IMG/VR virus record: IMGVR_UViG_3300020219_000027
Location: 1-42,855 of that record
DNA from: a virus
DNA length: 42,855 bases
Direction: 5' to 3' (one strand)
The position numbers and the translations under genes are program-made. Shown here piece by piece: positions 26,160-34,175 of the stretch (position 1 is its first letter; each line of letters opens with the position of its first letter). Below the pieces are notes generated by a model. The model had not been told where the DNA came from and ran no database searches. It saw nothing but the letters and a program-made list of their open reading frames with translations.

Positions 26160-26606
26160 CTATTGTATCGGTGATTTAACTTGCGGGGAGCCGAATAGTT
26201 TCTGGCCAGCCAGGAGGAATAGGGTCTCCAGGTGTGCCTGCCGACCACCATCCTTCCTGGTCTCTAAATAACTTTTATGAAAACCCTTCCACTCCGCAAC
26301 AAAAGTACGAACCTTGCTCAAGTCTAGGTCTAGGTGGTCAGCAATCCACGCTGCTGTGAACGGTGCGGGCGCGTCGTCGGGATCTGTGTCGAATAGCCAG
26401 GCCCTTGCCTCCACCGGGTCCCCAACAACAACCCCCTTGTATCCCGTCGGACAGGCATCTCGTATTGCATGCAGCATAACCGAGCGGAGCAGGGCGAGGT
26501 GGCGTTCGTGCATCACGTCCTTCGCCTGAACCATATGCAAGTCCGACACCGGACTGTCGCCCCTGAGGGCCCTCACTCTATTTCTGATTGCTTTAGATGC
26601 TGCCAT
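26160..26606 (-). CDS. Hypothetical protein (148 aa)
   Basis: The ATG at 26606 has GGAG immediately upstream and is preferred over a TTG at 26630. Mixed soluble protein with helical segments (MVQAKDVMHERHLALLRSVML) and a central WLFDTDPDDAP. It overlaps the next downstream start by 3 bases. May be a small DNA or RNA-associated factor, but nothing in the sequence defines it. Confidence 0.6.
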   Translation of the reverse strand: MAASKAIRNRVRALRGDSPVSDLHMVQAKDVMHERHLALLRSVMLHAIRDACPTGYKGVVVGDPVEARAWLFDTDPDDAPAPFTAAWIADHLDLDLSKVRTFVAEWKGFHKSYLETRKDGGRQAHLETLFLLAGQKLFGSPQVKSPIQ

Positions 26607-26958
26607 ATCTCCATCCGCTAATATGTGCAAGGCGCCGCACTTGACCAGTGACCAGTGATGCGCGTTCGTGCGGAAGGATGCTGCGCTCTTGCCCGTCCAC
26701 TAATACTACTACCTCATCATTCCTCACCGGCCAAACGTGCATAGGACTCCAGCGCACGGGAACGAATGGTGGAATGTCGGGGCGTAGCGGGCTCTCCTCG
26801 TACTCGGCGGGCTTGATGTCCGTGACTTCGCTATTCGGCAGCCGCGCCATAATCGGCCCAGTCACCTTGGCTATTCGCATCAGTAGGGCCTGCAATTCGC
26901 ACAGGGTGCTAACTGGCAGTGTGATAAATTCAGTATCTCTATTCACGCGCTTCTCCAT
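26593..26958 (-). CDS. Hypothetical protein (121 aa)
   Basis: Overlaps both neighbours by a few bases in the tightly packed leftward operon. N-terminal helix followed by Pro-rich linker and a small beta part (NDEVVVLVDGQERSIL). No family recognised. Confidence 0.55.
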   Translation of the reverse strand: MEKRVNRDTEFITLPVSTLCELQALLMRIAKVTGPIMARLPNSEVTDIKPAEYEESPLRPDIPPFVPVRWSPMHVWPVRNDEVVVLVDGQERSILPHERASLVTGQVRRLAHISGWRYGSI

Positions 26959-27193
26959 GTACCGTCCAGCTCAATAGCTCTGCCAATAGCCGCATGCCCG
27001 CCGCCTTAGCAGGGAACTCATTACTTTCCGCGCCCTTTGCAGTGGTCGCCGCCAACACCACCGCCGCCGTGAACCCCTCACGATATGCTTGCTGAGCGGC
27101 GTCCATGGGCGTCTTCCCCAGGAAATCGATACCCAAACCCTTAGCCGCCGTGTATTGCGCTACCATTAGATCCAAGGCCGTTGGTGTATTCAT
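26939..27193 (-). CDS. Small helical hypothetical protein (84 aa)
   Basis: ATG start 4 bases inside the previous gene's stop. Ala/Leu-rich amphipathic helices (AAQQAYREGFTAAVVLAA) and no transmembrane segment. Not recognised. Confidence 0.55.
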   Translation of the reverse strand: MNTPTALDLMVAQYTAAKGLGIDFLGKTPMDAAQQAYREGFTAAVVLAATTAKGAESNEFPAKAAGMRLLAELLSWTVHGEARE

Positions 27194-27498
27194 ATTTTAT
27201 CTCCAATAATGGGTAACGGTGGAAGACGACCAAAACTTTCCCCCCTGGGCAGATGCGCCTGAACTGCTGCGTCCTTCGCGTAGCCCTGTACAACATTCGC
27301 GAGGGCGAACAAGAAGTCGGCCAGCGCTTCATGTGCAGTAGCTTTGTATTGAGCATGTAGTCCCGCCTTGTCCACTAGCGTGACGAACATTGTCACGAAT
27401 GTTTCGATCCCTATCACCACATGCCCCAGCGTCGCCAGCTCCCGCATGGCTGCGCGGGCAGCGCTAACCGCCTCCATGCTAAATCTTGGATCTGTCAT
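27190..27498 (-). CDS. Small hypothetical protein (102 aa)
   Basis: The ATG at 27498 with GGGAAG upstream is chosen instead of a start at 27654 that would sit within the neighbouring gene. Helical and hydrophobic-rich (HVVIGIETFVTMFVTLVDKAG) but without a clear membrane span. It lies next to the dATP/dGTP diphosphohydrolase-like gene, overlapping it by 20 bases. Not recognised. Confidence 0.55.
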   Translation of the reverse strand: MTDPRFSMEAVSAARAAMRELATLGHVVIGIETFVTMFVTLVDKAGLHAQYKATAHEALADFLFALANVVQGYAKDAAVQAHLPRGESFGRLPPLPIIGDKI

Positions 27499-27841
27499 CT
27501 TCCCCTCCCTTACGTAGCGTGAGCGCCAGTAACATGAGTAGGCAGGACGCGGCATGGGCCAGGTGGGGCATCTTGGTTTCCAGGTCCAGGTCCTCACCCC
27601 TCGCAAATGCGGTAACGTGCCGAAGCGTCGCGCCCAGCAGTCTGCCGTATGCAAAACCCTTCTCCCAGTTACCGGCCCCGTATTTGTCAGCGCCGAAAGT
27701 GAGCACCTTCACTATCGAGTCTAAGGCGTCGAAGGGTATCAGGTCATAGCGCGGCTTATCCCCGTCGTGTTTGATCGCGGCGGGTGGCGGTTTCTCGGCG
27801 ACGTAATTAAGGTCGGATGTGCCATACACTCCTATTGCCAT
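27479..27841 (-). CDS. dATP/dGTP diphosphohydrolase-like protein (dGTP_diPhyd_N type)
   Basis: Strong Shine-Dalgarno AAGGAG before ATG 27841. The sequence from KPRYDLIPFDALDSIVKV through FGADKYGAGNWEKG and LLGATLRHVTAFARGED to HLAHAASCLLMLL matches the phage family annotated as dATP/dGTP diphosphohydrolase, N-terminal (all-alpha, MazG-related). The paired acidic and His residues (D52/Y54 region, E60, H74 region, D84) would hold Mg-nucleotide. Expected activity: converting dNTP to dNMP, adjusting nucleotide pools. The family appears in phages with or without modified bases. No PurZ-type enzyme was seen here. Confidence 0.7.
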   Translation of the reverse strand: MAIGVYGTSDLNYVAEKPPPAAIKHDGDKPRYDLIPFDALDSIVKVLTFGADKYGAGNWEKGFAYGRLLGATLRHVTAFARGEDLDLETKMPHLAHAASCLLMLLALTLRKGGEDDRSKI

Positions 27842-27850
27842 GTGTACTCC

Positions 27851-28510
27851 TTAGAATTTAAACACGCGTGACAGAGCGATGAACAGGCGCCCCTCCATGA
27901 GTATGTCGTGTTTGACATACTTCTCTATCGTCTCTAGCTGCCCCAGTTCGTAGAGATTTTGCACCGCGCCGCCGTCTAGTGTGCGCCCCTCTTCGTCCTT
28001 CAGCGTCTCAATGCCGTAGCTCTCCGCCAAGTCCTTCATCCCATACCCCTTGAAATGAAACATCAGATCAATAGGATCCCATTTACCTTGCGGGCAATTC
28101 AAACTCAAGTCCGCTGCGTTGAGTGCGTGTGATAGGATCGGCAGGTCGAACCCCATGATGTTGTAGCCGACCAGTCGATAGTTATTGATCTCGGCTAAGT
28201 AGTCGACCAGAAATTTCATGATTTTGTTAGGATCATCGGACGCCATGCCCTCGATGTTGGTTACCTGATTACCCGTAATCAATCCCAGTCCAGCCGCCAC
28301 AACCCTAGCGCCGCCAACGCGGAATTTATGACGCTCGGCTAGCCCCTCTATAAATTCCTGCTTATGCTTCGCGATCTTTTCCGGGTCTTTATAATTGGAC
28401 GGTGGGCGATATTCATCTTCCGCTTTTTTGAGATGGGCCTGCGAGATGTTGACCGGAATGGTTTCTAGATCGAAAACTACACTGGTTTGTGAGGGACGGT
28501 TGTATGCCAC
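27851..28510 (-). CDS. DnaQ/PolB-like 3'-5' exonuclease
   Basis: The three exonuclease motifs are present: FDLET (13-17; D14, E16), YNIMGFDLPIL (116-126; D122) and YVKHD (198-202; YxxxD with D202). The spacing fits the stand-alone exonucleases related to the proofreading domain of family B polymerases. No polymerase domain follows and none was found elsewhere. It could proofread, trim recombination ends or degrade host DNA. Overlaps the helicase gene by 34 bases. A conserved WDPIDLMFHFKGYGMKDLA lies between motifs II and III. Confidence 0.82.
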   Translation of the reverse strand: MAYNRPSQTSVVFDLETIPVNISQAHLKKAEDEYRPPSNYKDPEKIAKHKQEFIEGLAERHKFRVGGARVVAAGLGLITGNQVTNIEGMASDDPNKIMKFLVDYLAEINNYRLVGYNIMGFDLPILSHALNAADLSLNCPQGKWDPIDLMFHFKGYGMKDLAESYGIETLKDEEGRTLDGGAVQNLYELGQLETIEKYVKHDILMEGRLFIALSRVFKF

Positions 28511-29949
28511 GGTAAATCCTGGTTGAGAGTAGACATCTTTTCTTTAAGACGTGTTGCTCGCAAATTCGACGCATTATTTCGCACAGCAATCTGCAATGCG
28601 TGAGTCGATCCGATAATTAATAGCAATCTTTTAGCTCGCGTAACTGCCGTGTAGATTAAATTGCGCGTGAGTAACGGACCGTGACTATCATCCACCACCA
28701 GGATGACGCACTCCATCTCCAGCCCTTGCGCCCTGTGTACTGACATCGCAAATGCTAGCGATAGCTGCCGGGCGTTGTGTGGCGAATAGCTAATGATGCG
28801 CCCGTCCCATAGCCGCACCACCAATCCACCAACGGCCTCATTCACTGATTCCACGGTACCCATGTCGCCGTTGAACACCCCCTTGGTATCTATCATGTAG
28901 TTATTGACGCGCTGACACACCATGTCACCCTTGCGAGCGACGCCGTCATGTATGCTGACTCCGGCTGCGGTGCTTGGATTAAGTTTTTGCTGTAGTGCTA
29001 TGTTTAGTTTGACCACGCCGAGCGGTCCAACATTGGTGGGCGCTATCACCACCACCGAATCGGGCCGCACCTTCAACTGTGCAGGGAGCCGGCTTGCGTA
29101 ATGGAGTACGTGCACCAACGCCTCGGCCTGAGTGGCCGCCGGTAGCATGACGACATCACTACTACCGTCGCCGGGCAGTGATAGGGCGGAGACCGTGCCT
29201 TGATTAATGTCAGCCGCTAGTTTGCTGATACCGGAACCCTCGCCCTGCCGGAATATGCGGGTCAAGTACGAAACGCCAACGGGGCCGGATTCGATGAGGT
29301 CCGCGAAGACTCGGCCTGGCCCGACCGACGGTAGTTGATCCTTGTCGCCAACCAACACTAGCACTGCGTAGCGGGGTATGCCCTTCACAAGTGCGGCGCC
29401 TAGGTGGACATCGAGCATCGACGCCTCATCTATAATGAACACGTCCGCCGGAACAGGATCATATTCGTTGTGCAAAAAACCATCCTTCGTCCACCTTAAC
29501 AGGCGATGTATTGTGGATGCCTCCATATTACATACCTGCCCCATGCGCTGCGCGGCTCTTCCCGTAGGCGCAGCTAGGACGACACGCTTACCGAGCTTGC
29601 GGAACGCTTGTGCAATAGAGTTGACCATATAGGTCTTGCCGGAGCCGGGGCCGCCCGTAATGATGTAGGTGCCAATCTGGGGTATCTGGGTCATTGCCTC
29701 GTATTGCTCATCCGACAGGGTGCTGTACGTCTTGCGATGCGCGGGTGATGATTGAAAGGCGCGGGCCTGTGAGTCGTCGACCGTCACATGGTTAGCTATG
29801 GCCAGCTCTGCGGCGAGTGTGTCGCGCTTTGATGCTAGTGTGCCCTCAATACATATACGCTCATCGGGGTCCTGGTGGCCTAGTGGAACCTCGACGTATG
29901 TGTCGCCCTGGCGCTCCGCCTGGAGTATGATGCTATATAAGTCAGCCAT
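28477..29949 (-). CDS. RecD2-like SF1 DNA helicase (490 aa)
   Basis: The ATG at 29949 follows GGCGAGAG; an upstream in-frame start at 30006 adds no recognised domain. Walker A GGPGSGKT (99-106), Walker B FIIDEASM (171-178), GDKDQLPSVGPG (motif III) and TAVTRAKR (motif VI) match SF1B helicases of the RecD/TraA type. The N-terminal ~90 residues are a short, probably non-catalytic region. Translocates 5' to 3' and would unwind DNA at forks or drive annealing, perhaps with the adjacent exonuclease and SSB candidate. Length is close to phage Dda/RecD2 proteins, so the gene appears complete. Confidence 0.88.
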   Translation of the reverse strand: MADLYSIILQAERQGDTYVEVPLGHQDPDERICIEGTLASKRDTLAAELAIANHVTVDDSQARAFQSSPAHRKTYSTLSDEQYEAMTQIPQIGTYIITGGPGSGKTYMVNSIAQAFRKLGKRVVLAAPTGRAAQRMGQVCNMEASTIHRLLRWTKDGFLHNEYDPVPADVFIIDEASMLDVHLGAALVKGIPRYAVLVLVGDKDQLPSVGPGRVFADLIESGPVGVSYLTRIFRQGEGSGISKLAADINQGTVSALSLPGDGSSDVVMLPAATQAEALVHVLHYASRLPAQLKVRPDSVVVIAPTNVGPLGVVKLNIALQQKLNPSTAAGVSIHDGVARKGDMVCQRVNNYMIDTKGVFNGDMGTVESVNEAVGGLVVRLWDGRIISYSPHNARQLSLAFAMSVHRAQGLEMECVILVVDDSHGPLLTRNLIYTAVTRAKRLLLIIGSTHALQIAVRNNASNLRATRLKEKMSTLNQDLPWHTTVPHKPV

Positions 29950-29950
29950 G

Positions 29951-30388
29951 CTACTCTCGCCACTCCTCAACGATGGCGACCTCCTGAGATATTCCCAGGC
30001 GCACACCTTCTGTTACCATAGACGCGGTACGAAACCTAACCATATGATGATTAGCATCGATAGAATAGCGCGCCTCTTTTGCCGATACGTGCAGTGAGTG
30101 CAGTAGATTGTCCGGCCCGATAATCGCGTATGCTAGATTATAATTAGAGAGAGGGGCGCGGCCATAGATATCGTGATGCCAGGGCGGGCGGGTCAGCGTG
30201 ACTAGCGATTCGACGTAGCGACGAGCGCGGGGGCTCATGTCGCAATACCAGAGCCGGCATGCGCCGCGATGCTTAGAGCAAAACTCCACCGCCGCTGCAT
30301 GGTCACCGAGTACGCACAACGGAGTTACGTGCCCCTGCTTGCCGCATGTAGACCACTCTGACACTGGTATGTAAAATCTACTTCGCAC
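29951..30388 (-). CDS. Hypothetical protein (145 aa) upstream of helicase
   Basis: Soluble, Arg/His/Cys-rich with scattered CxxxH-type residues (CSKHRGACRLWYCDMS). Terminates one base before the helicase ATG, so coupling is likely. A zinc-binding role is possible from Cys spacing but not definite. No family recognised. Confidence 0.55.
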   Translation of the reverse strand: MRSRFYIPVSEWSTCGKQGHVTPLCVLGDHAAAVEFCSKHRGACRLWYCDMSPRARRYVESLVTLTRPPWHHDIYGRAPLSNYNLAYAIIGPDNLLHSLHVSAKEARYSIDANHHMVRFRTASMVTEGVRLGISQEVAIVEEWRE

Positions 30389-30623
30389 ATGTATCCAGAC
30401 CTTCGGCCTTTAGGAGGTCCTTGTAATATATCTGGTTGACATGACTGCCTGGGATGCCGTTGCTCATTAGCGTTATACAGCGGTACAGAAACTCGCGGCG
30501 GTCATCATCGCTGAATACCGTGTATGAACTCCAATGCGTGGTAGTTCCAGACCCGCTGGCCTCCGTGTGCTCCCCAATGTCGCATAACCTACGGGCCGCT
30601 CGCTTCTCTGGTATGTGCTTCAT
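30378..30623 (-). CDS. Small hypothetical protein, tandem paralog A (81 aa)
   Basis: Shares with its upstream neighbour the pattern 'RRL/RQL..IG..T', 'GTTTHW/GNTIHY', 'F.D.DRREFL.RC..LMS' and 'YY...L..EGL', so the two arose by tandem duplication. A short basic start, then one compact helical domain with a conserved DRREFL. No signal peptide or known domain. It overlaps the downstream gene by 11 bases. Confidence 0.65.
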   Translation of the reverse strand: MKHIPEKRAARRLCDIGEHTEASGSGTTTHWSSYTVFSDDDRREFLYRCITLMSNGIPGSHVNQIYYKDLLKAEGLDTCAK

Positions 30624-30889
30624 GAATCAATCTCCCCCTTCACTGGACTTAGCCCTTCTTCTTCTAGGAACCTCTGGTAGTACGTATCCTCGCAAGGGTG
30701 ATACTGGGAGCACATGCTCATTAGCTCCACGCACCGCCGCAGAAACTCACGACGATCCTCGTCGAAGAATGTCGTGTAAGCGGGATAGTGTATCGTGTTA
30801 CCAAAACTGTTGCGGTCGTTGCGGGCCATCGTGCGCTTCCCAATCTTGCTGAGCTGACGAGGCGCCCTCTTCTTTTGTGGTGGATTCAT
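30620..30889 (-). CDS. Small hypothetical protein, tandem paralog B (89 aa)
   Basis: Paralog of the 30378 gene (same DRREFL, RC..LMS, YY and EGL positions) with a slightly longer basic N-terminus (PQKKRAPRQLSK). Start overlaps the RNA ligase stop by one base. Divergence between the copies is substantial, so the duplication is old or under diversifying pressure. Function unknown. Confidence 0.65.
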   Translation of the reverse strand: MNPPQKKRAPRQLSKIGKRTMARNDRNSFGNTIHYPAYTTFFDEDRREFLRRCVELMSMCSQYHPCEDTYYQRFLEEEGLSPVKGEIDS

Positions 30890-31986
30890 TAGTCGGTCCC
30901 CCCTTTCACCTTCAGAGGCAGGTCAAAGTCACAGGCATAGTGCTCCCTCTCATACTCTTCGACTATGTGCGCCAGCGAGCCCAGCCGTATGCCCTCGGCG
31001 GACTCGGGCGCGGGCTCGGGCTCAAGGGCTACAAGTCGCCTAGCCTCGGTGCGCGCTGAGTTATACTCCTCTGTCCTTGTGAGGGATTCGTTGAGCAATT
31101 GCTCCTTATACCATTCCGCCAGGCCGGCCACGACGCCACGGGATATACGCTTCCATGCTTCGTTGAATAGCACTGCTTTAATCTCGTCGCCCGCCTCTAT
31201 TTCTATGTCGTTCATAACGTCTCGCATGAGAAACCCAATGTCTTGGGGCGAATCAGATAGCGTACCTAGTTCTCGGGCCCTCATAACCGCCTTTTGCCAC
31301 CGTGCCGGGGTACGATACGCAGCGATGAGACGGTCGTTTAGGTCTCCGCGATTCGGATTTTCCTCCCGCCAGCTATGGGCGTGTACCTCCTTGAACGCCT
31401 CGCTAACGAACTTAGCACGAAGCACCGTTCCGTCGGGACCAAACATGGCGTAGTTCTTCACTACCACGCCCTCGATCTTTTGCGAGCCGAGGATGCTAGT
31501 TCGCTCTAGGTATTCACGGAGCTGCGTAACATCTTCCAGGACGCCATGATGCAGGAGGGGCACCGTTTCCATGCCGAGCCGCCTGAACTCCTCCGCCTTA
31601 ACTACTGGGTCTAGGTACACTTCCTGCGCGGTATTGATATCGAAGCCAATTATATGCCGCACCGGAATCCGGTCATACGCCAGTGCGTTGTGCTTAGCGC
31701 GCCGTAGATATTCGCCGCGATATGTCCAGCCGGGGCGCAGTAGGGACCTTACTTGCTGCGCCGCATCAACCGCCGCCTGAAACATTTTATCCGGCGCCAT
31801 GACGTGTAGCTCCACCCCCTTGCTTCGGCATCGCAGCTCGCCATCGAAAATACCGAATGAGAATTGTGAGCCGTCAATCTTTTCTTCTATAATCACAGGG
31901 CCCTGGAAAATGTCCTGGACGATCTTGTGGCCGACCGGATGTAACTTGCCATACTGGTGCCAGCTTGTGCTGATTGCTTGTTTCAT
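30889..31986 (-). CDS. Rnl2-family RNA ligase (365 aa)
   Basis: EEKIDGSQ at 34-41 is nucleotidyltransferase motif I (adenylated K36). RGEYL (~90-94) is motif III-like, EGVVVKN (~190-196) is motif IV and AKFVSEAFKE (~210-219) contains motif V lysine plus the Rnl2-type 'F.E'. The length is near T4 Rnl2, with an extra helical C-terminal part of about 140 residues. It would seal nicks in RNA duplexes or repair cleaved RNAs, for example after host anticodon-nuclease attack, though no tRNA gene is carried. DNA-ligase activity cannot be excluded. It lies among replication genes. Confidence 0.85.
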   Translation of the reverse strand: MKQAISTSWHQYGKLHPVGHKIVQDIFQGPVIIEEKIDGSQFSFGIFDGELRCRSKGVELHVMAPDKMFQAAVDAAQQVRSLLRPGWTYRGEYLRRAKHNALAYDRIPVRHIIGFDINTAQEVYLDPVVKAEEFRRLGMETVPLLHHGVLEDVTQLREYLERTSILGSQKIEGVVVKNYAMFGPDGTVLRAKFVSEAFKEVHAHSWREENPNRGDLNDRLIAAYRTPARWQKAVMRARELGTLSDSPQDIGFLMRDVMNDIEIEAGDEIKAVLFNEAWKRISRGVVAGLAEWYKEQLLNESLTRTEEYNSARTEARRLVALEPEPAPESAEGIRLGSLAHIVEEYEREHYACDFDLPLKVKGGTD

Positions 31987-32295
31987 TTACTGTTCCCCCT
32001 GTTTATACGCCGGCACCGACATAGCAAGCTCCCACCTCCTGATCGTCCGGCGCTGATGCGTAAATCGCAGGTGTTGATAGGGGCGGAGTAGGCTCACCAC
32101 CAATCGCATGCGCCGCTCGATCTGATGCACCGCATCGTCCTCATCCTTCTGCCCCCCAGCAAACGAGATACTAAGGCCCAGGAAGGCCACCGAGGCCGCG
32201 AGGTCGTCACACCTGGCTTGTATCTCCGCCGCTAATAGTACCCTACGCATCTCCCAGGCCGAGCGCCGAGTTTGTCGTTTCTTTTTTGCGTCCAT
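31987..32295 (-). CDS. Small basic helical protein (102 aa)
   Basis: Arg/Lys-rich ends and long amphipathic helices (EMRRVLLAAEIQARCDDLAAS). No motif recognised. Its stop abuts the RNA ligase start, so a partner in that step is possible but unsupported. Confidence 0.55.
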   Translation of the reverse strand: MDAKKKRQTRRSAWEMRRVLLAAEIQARCDDLAASVAFLGLSISFAGGQKDEDDAVHQIERRMRLVVSLLRPYQHLRFTHQRRTIRRWELAMSVPAYKQGEQ

Positions 32296-32319
32296 AATAC
32301 TCCAGTGTGTTAGTGGTCC

Positions 32320-33333
32320 CTAGAAATCGATGTCATCATCCGCGAACGAGGCCGGCAAATCCTCCGCGGCGGGTCCGGGCGGAGTGATCTCGGCAACCTT
32401 AACCACAGGCGGTGGCTTGATTACCGGCTGGGTTTCTTTAGGTACCCAGTTTGCGCTCTTGATGTATGCATCTCTGACCACAATCGCCTTCTCCCCCATC
32501 GCTTTACGATTCTCGGGCCGCGAGATTGGCGAGGCGGTTAGGCCCAACGTGTAGAATTTAGATGCTGTGCCGTCCTGATTGGTTTCACCTTTGGGCGTGA
32601 GGGTAACAACGAAAGCGTATGCCGGCACTCGCTTCTCGCCAAGCATCTTGCGAAACTCCTGATACTCCGACACGCCCTTTTTCTGCGAGTCTGATATCGA
32701 ACGTCCGCCGATGTCCATCTTGAATACACGCTCACGCTTGATATCCCACATCACCAGCGTGATGCCCGGCTTACATGGTCCAGCCTGGCCCGTATCTTCG
32801 TTGTATCTAGCCATCGGGCATAGGGGAATAAAACCTCCGGTCTTAGTCTTGATGGCGCAGAAACTCAGCTTGCCCTGCCCGTCAACTAGCTGCGCGACAC
32901 GCTCATCTATTTTAGCTTTATCCATGCCGCGAAAGTTAGAGAGGACAGCCGCCACGCCCTGTGTGTCCAGCTTCCGGCACGGTGGCGCCACAATTTTTGG
33001 TGCTGCCTGCTCACCGTTGAACGACTGACACGCGATCTCACCCTTCGAGCCCTTCTTGAATGTGCGTGTGTCGGACGCATACAGAATCACGCCCTTCAGC
33101 TCTGGCACTTTCTCTTCCTCCCATACGCCAGTGCCCTCATTGAATGTGGACAGCTTGAAGCCTGGCATAGGTAGCGCCGGGCCATCGGGCGTAGGATTCA
33201 TGAGCTTGTAATGAGGTCGACGCGGAAACTGCTTCTTGCCTCCACCCGTAGGTCCCGAGAACGCCGGGTCCGAGTCCTCCCTCGCTATCTCCTGAATTGC
33301 CGCTAGGTCTTCCGCTGAAAATTGTAGTGCCAT
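32320..33333 (-). CDS. Putative single-stranded DNA-binding protein (337 aa)
   Basis: First gene of the leftward replication block, with AAAGGA nine bases upstream of ATG 33333. The C-terminus is acidic and ends DDDIDF, like the partner-binding tips of SSB proteins. The body is beta-rich with basic patches and five Cys (IACQSF, PPCRKL, SFCAIK, PLCPMA, GPCKPG) that could hold zinc, as in T4 gp32-like binders. The location upstream of helicase and exonuclease supports a DNA-replication role. The OB fold is not directly visible, so the call is by tail, context and composition. Confidence 0.6.
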   Translation of the reverse strand: MALQFSAEDLAAIQEIAREDSDPAFSGPTGGGKKQFPRRPHYKLMNPTPDGPALPMPGFKLSTFNEGTGVWEEEKVPELKGVILYASDTRTFKKGSKGEIACQSFNGEQAAPKIVAPPCRKLDTQGVAAVLSNFRGMDKAKIDERVAQLVDGQGKLSFCAIKTKTGGFIPLCPMARYNEDTGQAGPCKPGITLVMWDIKRERVFKMDIGGRSISDSQKKGVSEYQEFRKMLGEKRVPAYAFVVTLTPKGETNQDGTASKFYTLGLTASPISRPENRKAMGEKAIVVRDAYIKSANWVPKETQPVIKPPPVVKVAEITPPGPAAEDLPASFADDDIDF

Positions 33334-33387
33334 GATGTTGTCCTTTTATACTTGCCGTAATTTTAATATCCTGGTAGAGTCTACAGT
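33334..33387. promoter_or_regulatory. Divergent promoter region between SSB and zinc-finger genes
   Basis: A rightward sigma70-like pair TTGCCG - 17 bp - TAGAGT lies just before ATG 33388, and a leftward TATAAA lies about 20 bases before ATG 33333. Both divergent units probably start here. The -35 elements are weak. Confidence 0.5.
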
Positions 33388-33939
33388 ATGACGTCGCGCA
33401 TTGACAAAGCCAAGATGGATACTAACTTGCCCGACCTCATTGGTCAAGAAGTTTCACTACGTTGGAACGGTCGTTCGCACGTCGGCCTGTGTCCGTTCCA
33501 CGCAGAAACCTCCCCGTCGTTTAATGTTAGGGAACAGCGTTATCATTGCTTCGGCTGTGGGGCCAAGGGCGACGCGCTAGACTGGTGCCGCAATAAGCTT
33601 GGCATGTCCTTCGCCGAAGCGCTCAACTTCCTTGCCGGTGAAGAAGCCAGGCAGGAGTTTAACGTCGGGGGATTCATAGGTGACCCTGGGGATTTTGAGC
33701 TGCGACGAACTAAGTGCCGAGAGCATCTGACTGGTAGCACTCTGGTCCGCGCCATCCTGGAACCACGCATCCCGAAGGAGCTACGTAAATACGTGCACAT
33801 TAGTGTCGGCACGGTTCCCGATATCGACGAACTAGAATTAATATCCGGCATGTACCGCCTCAGTGGCGACACGCTTGGGCAATACGAGGCATTGCGTATA
33901 TGGGAGGATCTAATAACACAGCGTTGGATTCCGTACTAG
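33388..33939 (+). CDS. DnaG-type CHC2 zinc-finger protein (primase N-terminal domain only)
   Basis: CPFHAETSPSF (35-45) and YHCFGCGAKGDALD (52-65) make the CHC2 zinc site of bacterial primases (C35, H38, C54, C57). The zinc domain recognises the primer start site. At 183 residues it lacks the TOPRIM catalytic core, and no separate TOPRIM gene was recognised. It may therefore recruit host primase, act on a plasmid-like fork, or be a remnant retained for regulation. First gene of the short rightward block. Confidence 0.82.
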   Translation: MTSRIDKAKMDTNLPDLIGQEVSLRWNGRSHVGLCPFHAETSPSFNVREQRYHCFGCGAKGDALDWCRNKLGMSFAEALNFLAGEEARQEFNVGGFIGDPGDFELRRTKCREHLTGSTLVRAILEPRIPKELRKYVHISVGTVPDIDELELISGMYRLSGDTLGQYEALRIWEDLITQRWIPY

Positions 33940-34175
33940 TCAGAATGGCCGAGGCAAGTCGCCCCTTTGCCCTGAAAAACATCCGGGACGGGTGGCCGCA
34001 GTTGAATAACCTACGTTTTGCTTATAAGGTGGCGCGTGATAGTTATCCAGACCTAGCGCAGCGCCTTATACATGCCAAAGACGCGCTCAAGTTCGAGCCC
34101 AACACCGCTAACGGTCGCGTGTTGTTCGCGGTGTGGAAGGAGATTTGTCGGCGTGTAAGAGAGGAGAGAACGTAA
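33900..34175 (+). CDS. Small hypothetical protein (91 aa)
   Basis: Overlaps the zinc-finger gene by 40 bases if the ATG at 33900 (GAGG ten bases upstream) is used; an alternative ATG at 33945 would give a non-overlapping 76-residue product. Helical, basic C-terminus (VWKEICRRVREERT). Ends in TAATG with the next gene. Not recognised. Confidence 0.55.
   Translation: MGGSNNTALDSVLVRMAEASRPFALKNIRDGWPQLNNLRFAYKVARDSYPDLAQRLIHAKDALKFEPNTANGRVLFAVWKEICRRVREERT

Noticed and set aside
27479-27841. Full Z-genome (2-aminoadenine) pathway
   Set aside because: Only a dATP/dGTP diphosphohydrolase-like gene is present; no PurZ-like adenylosuccinate synthetase or dedicated polymerase was seen.
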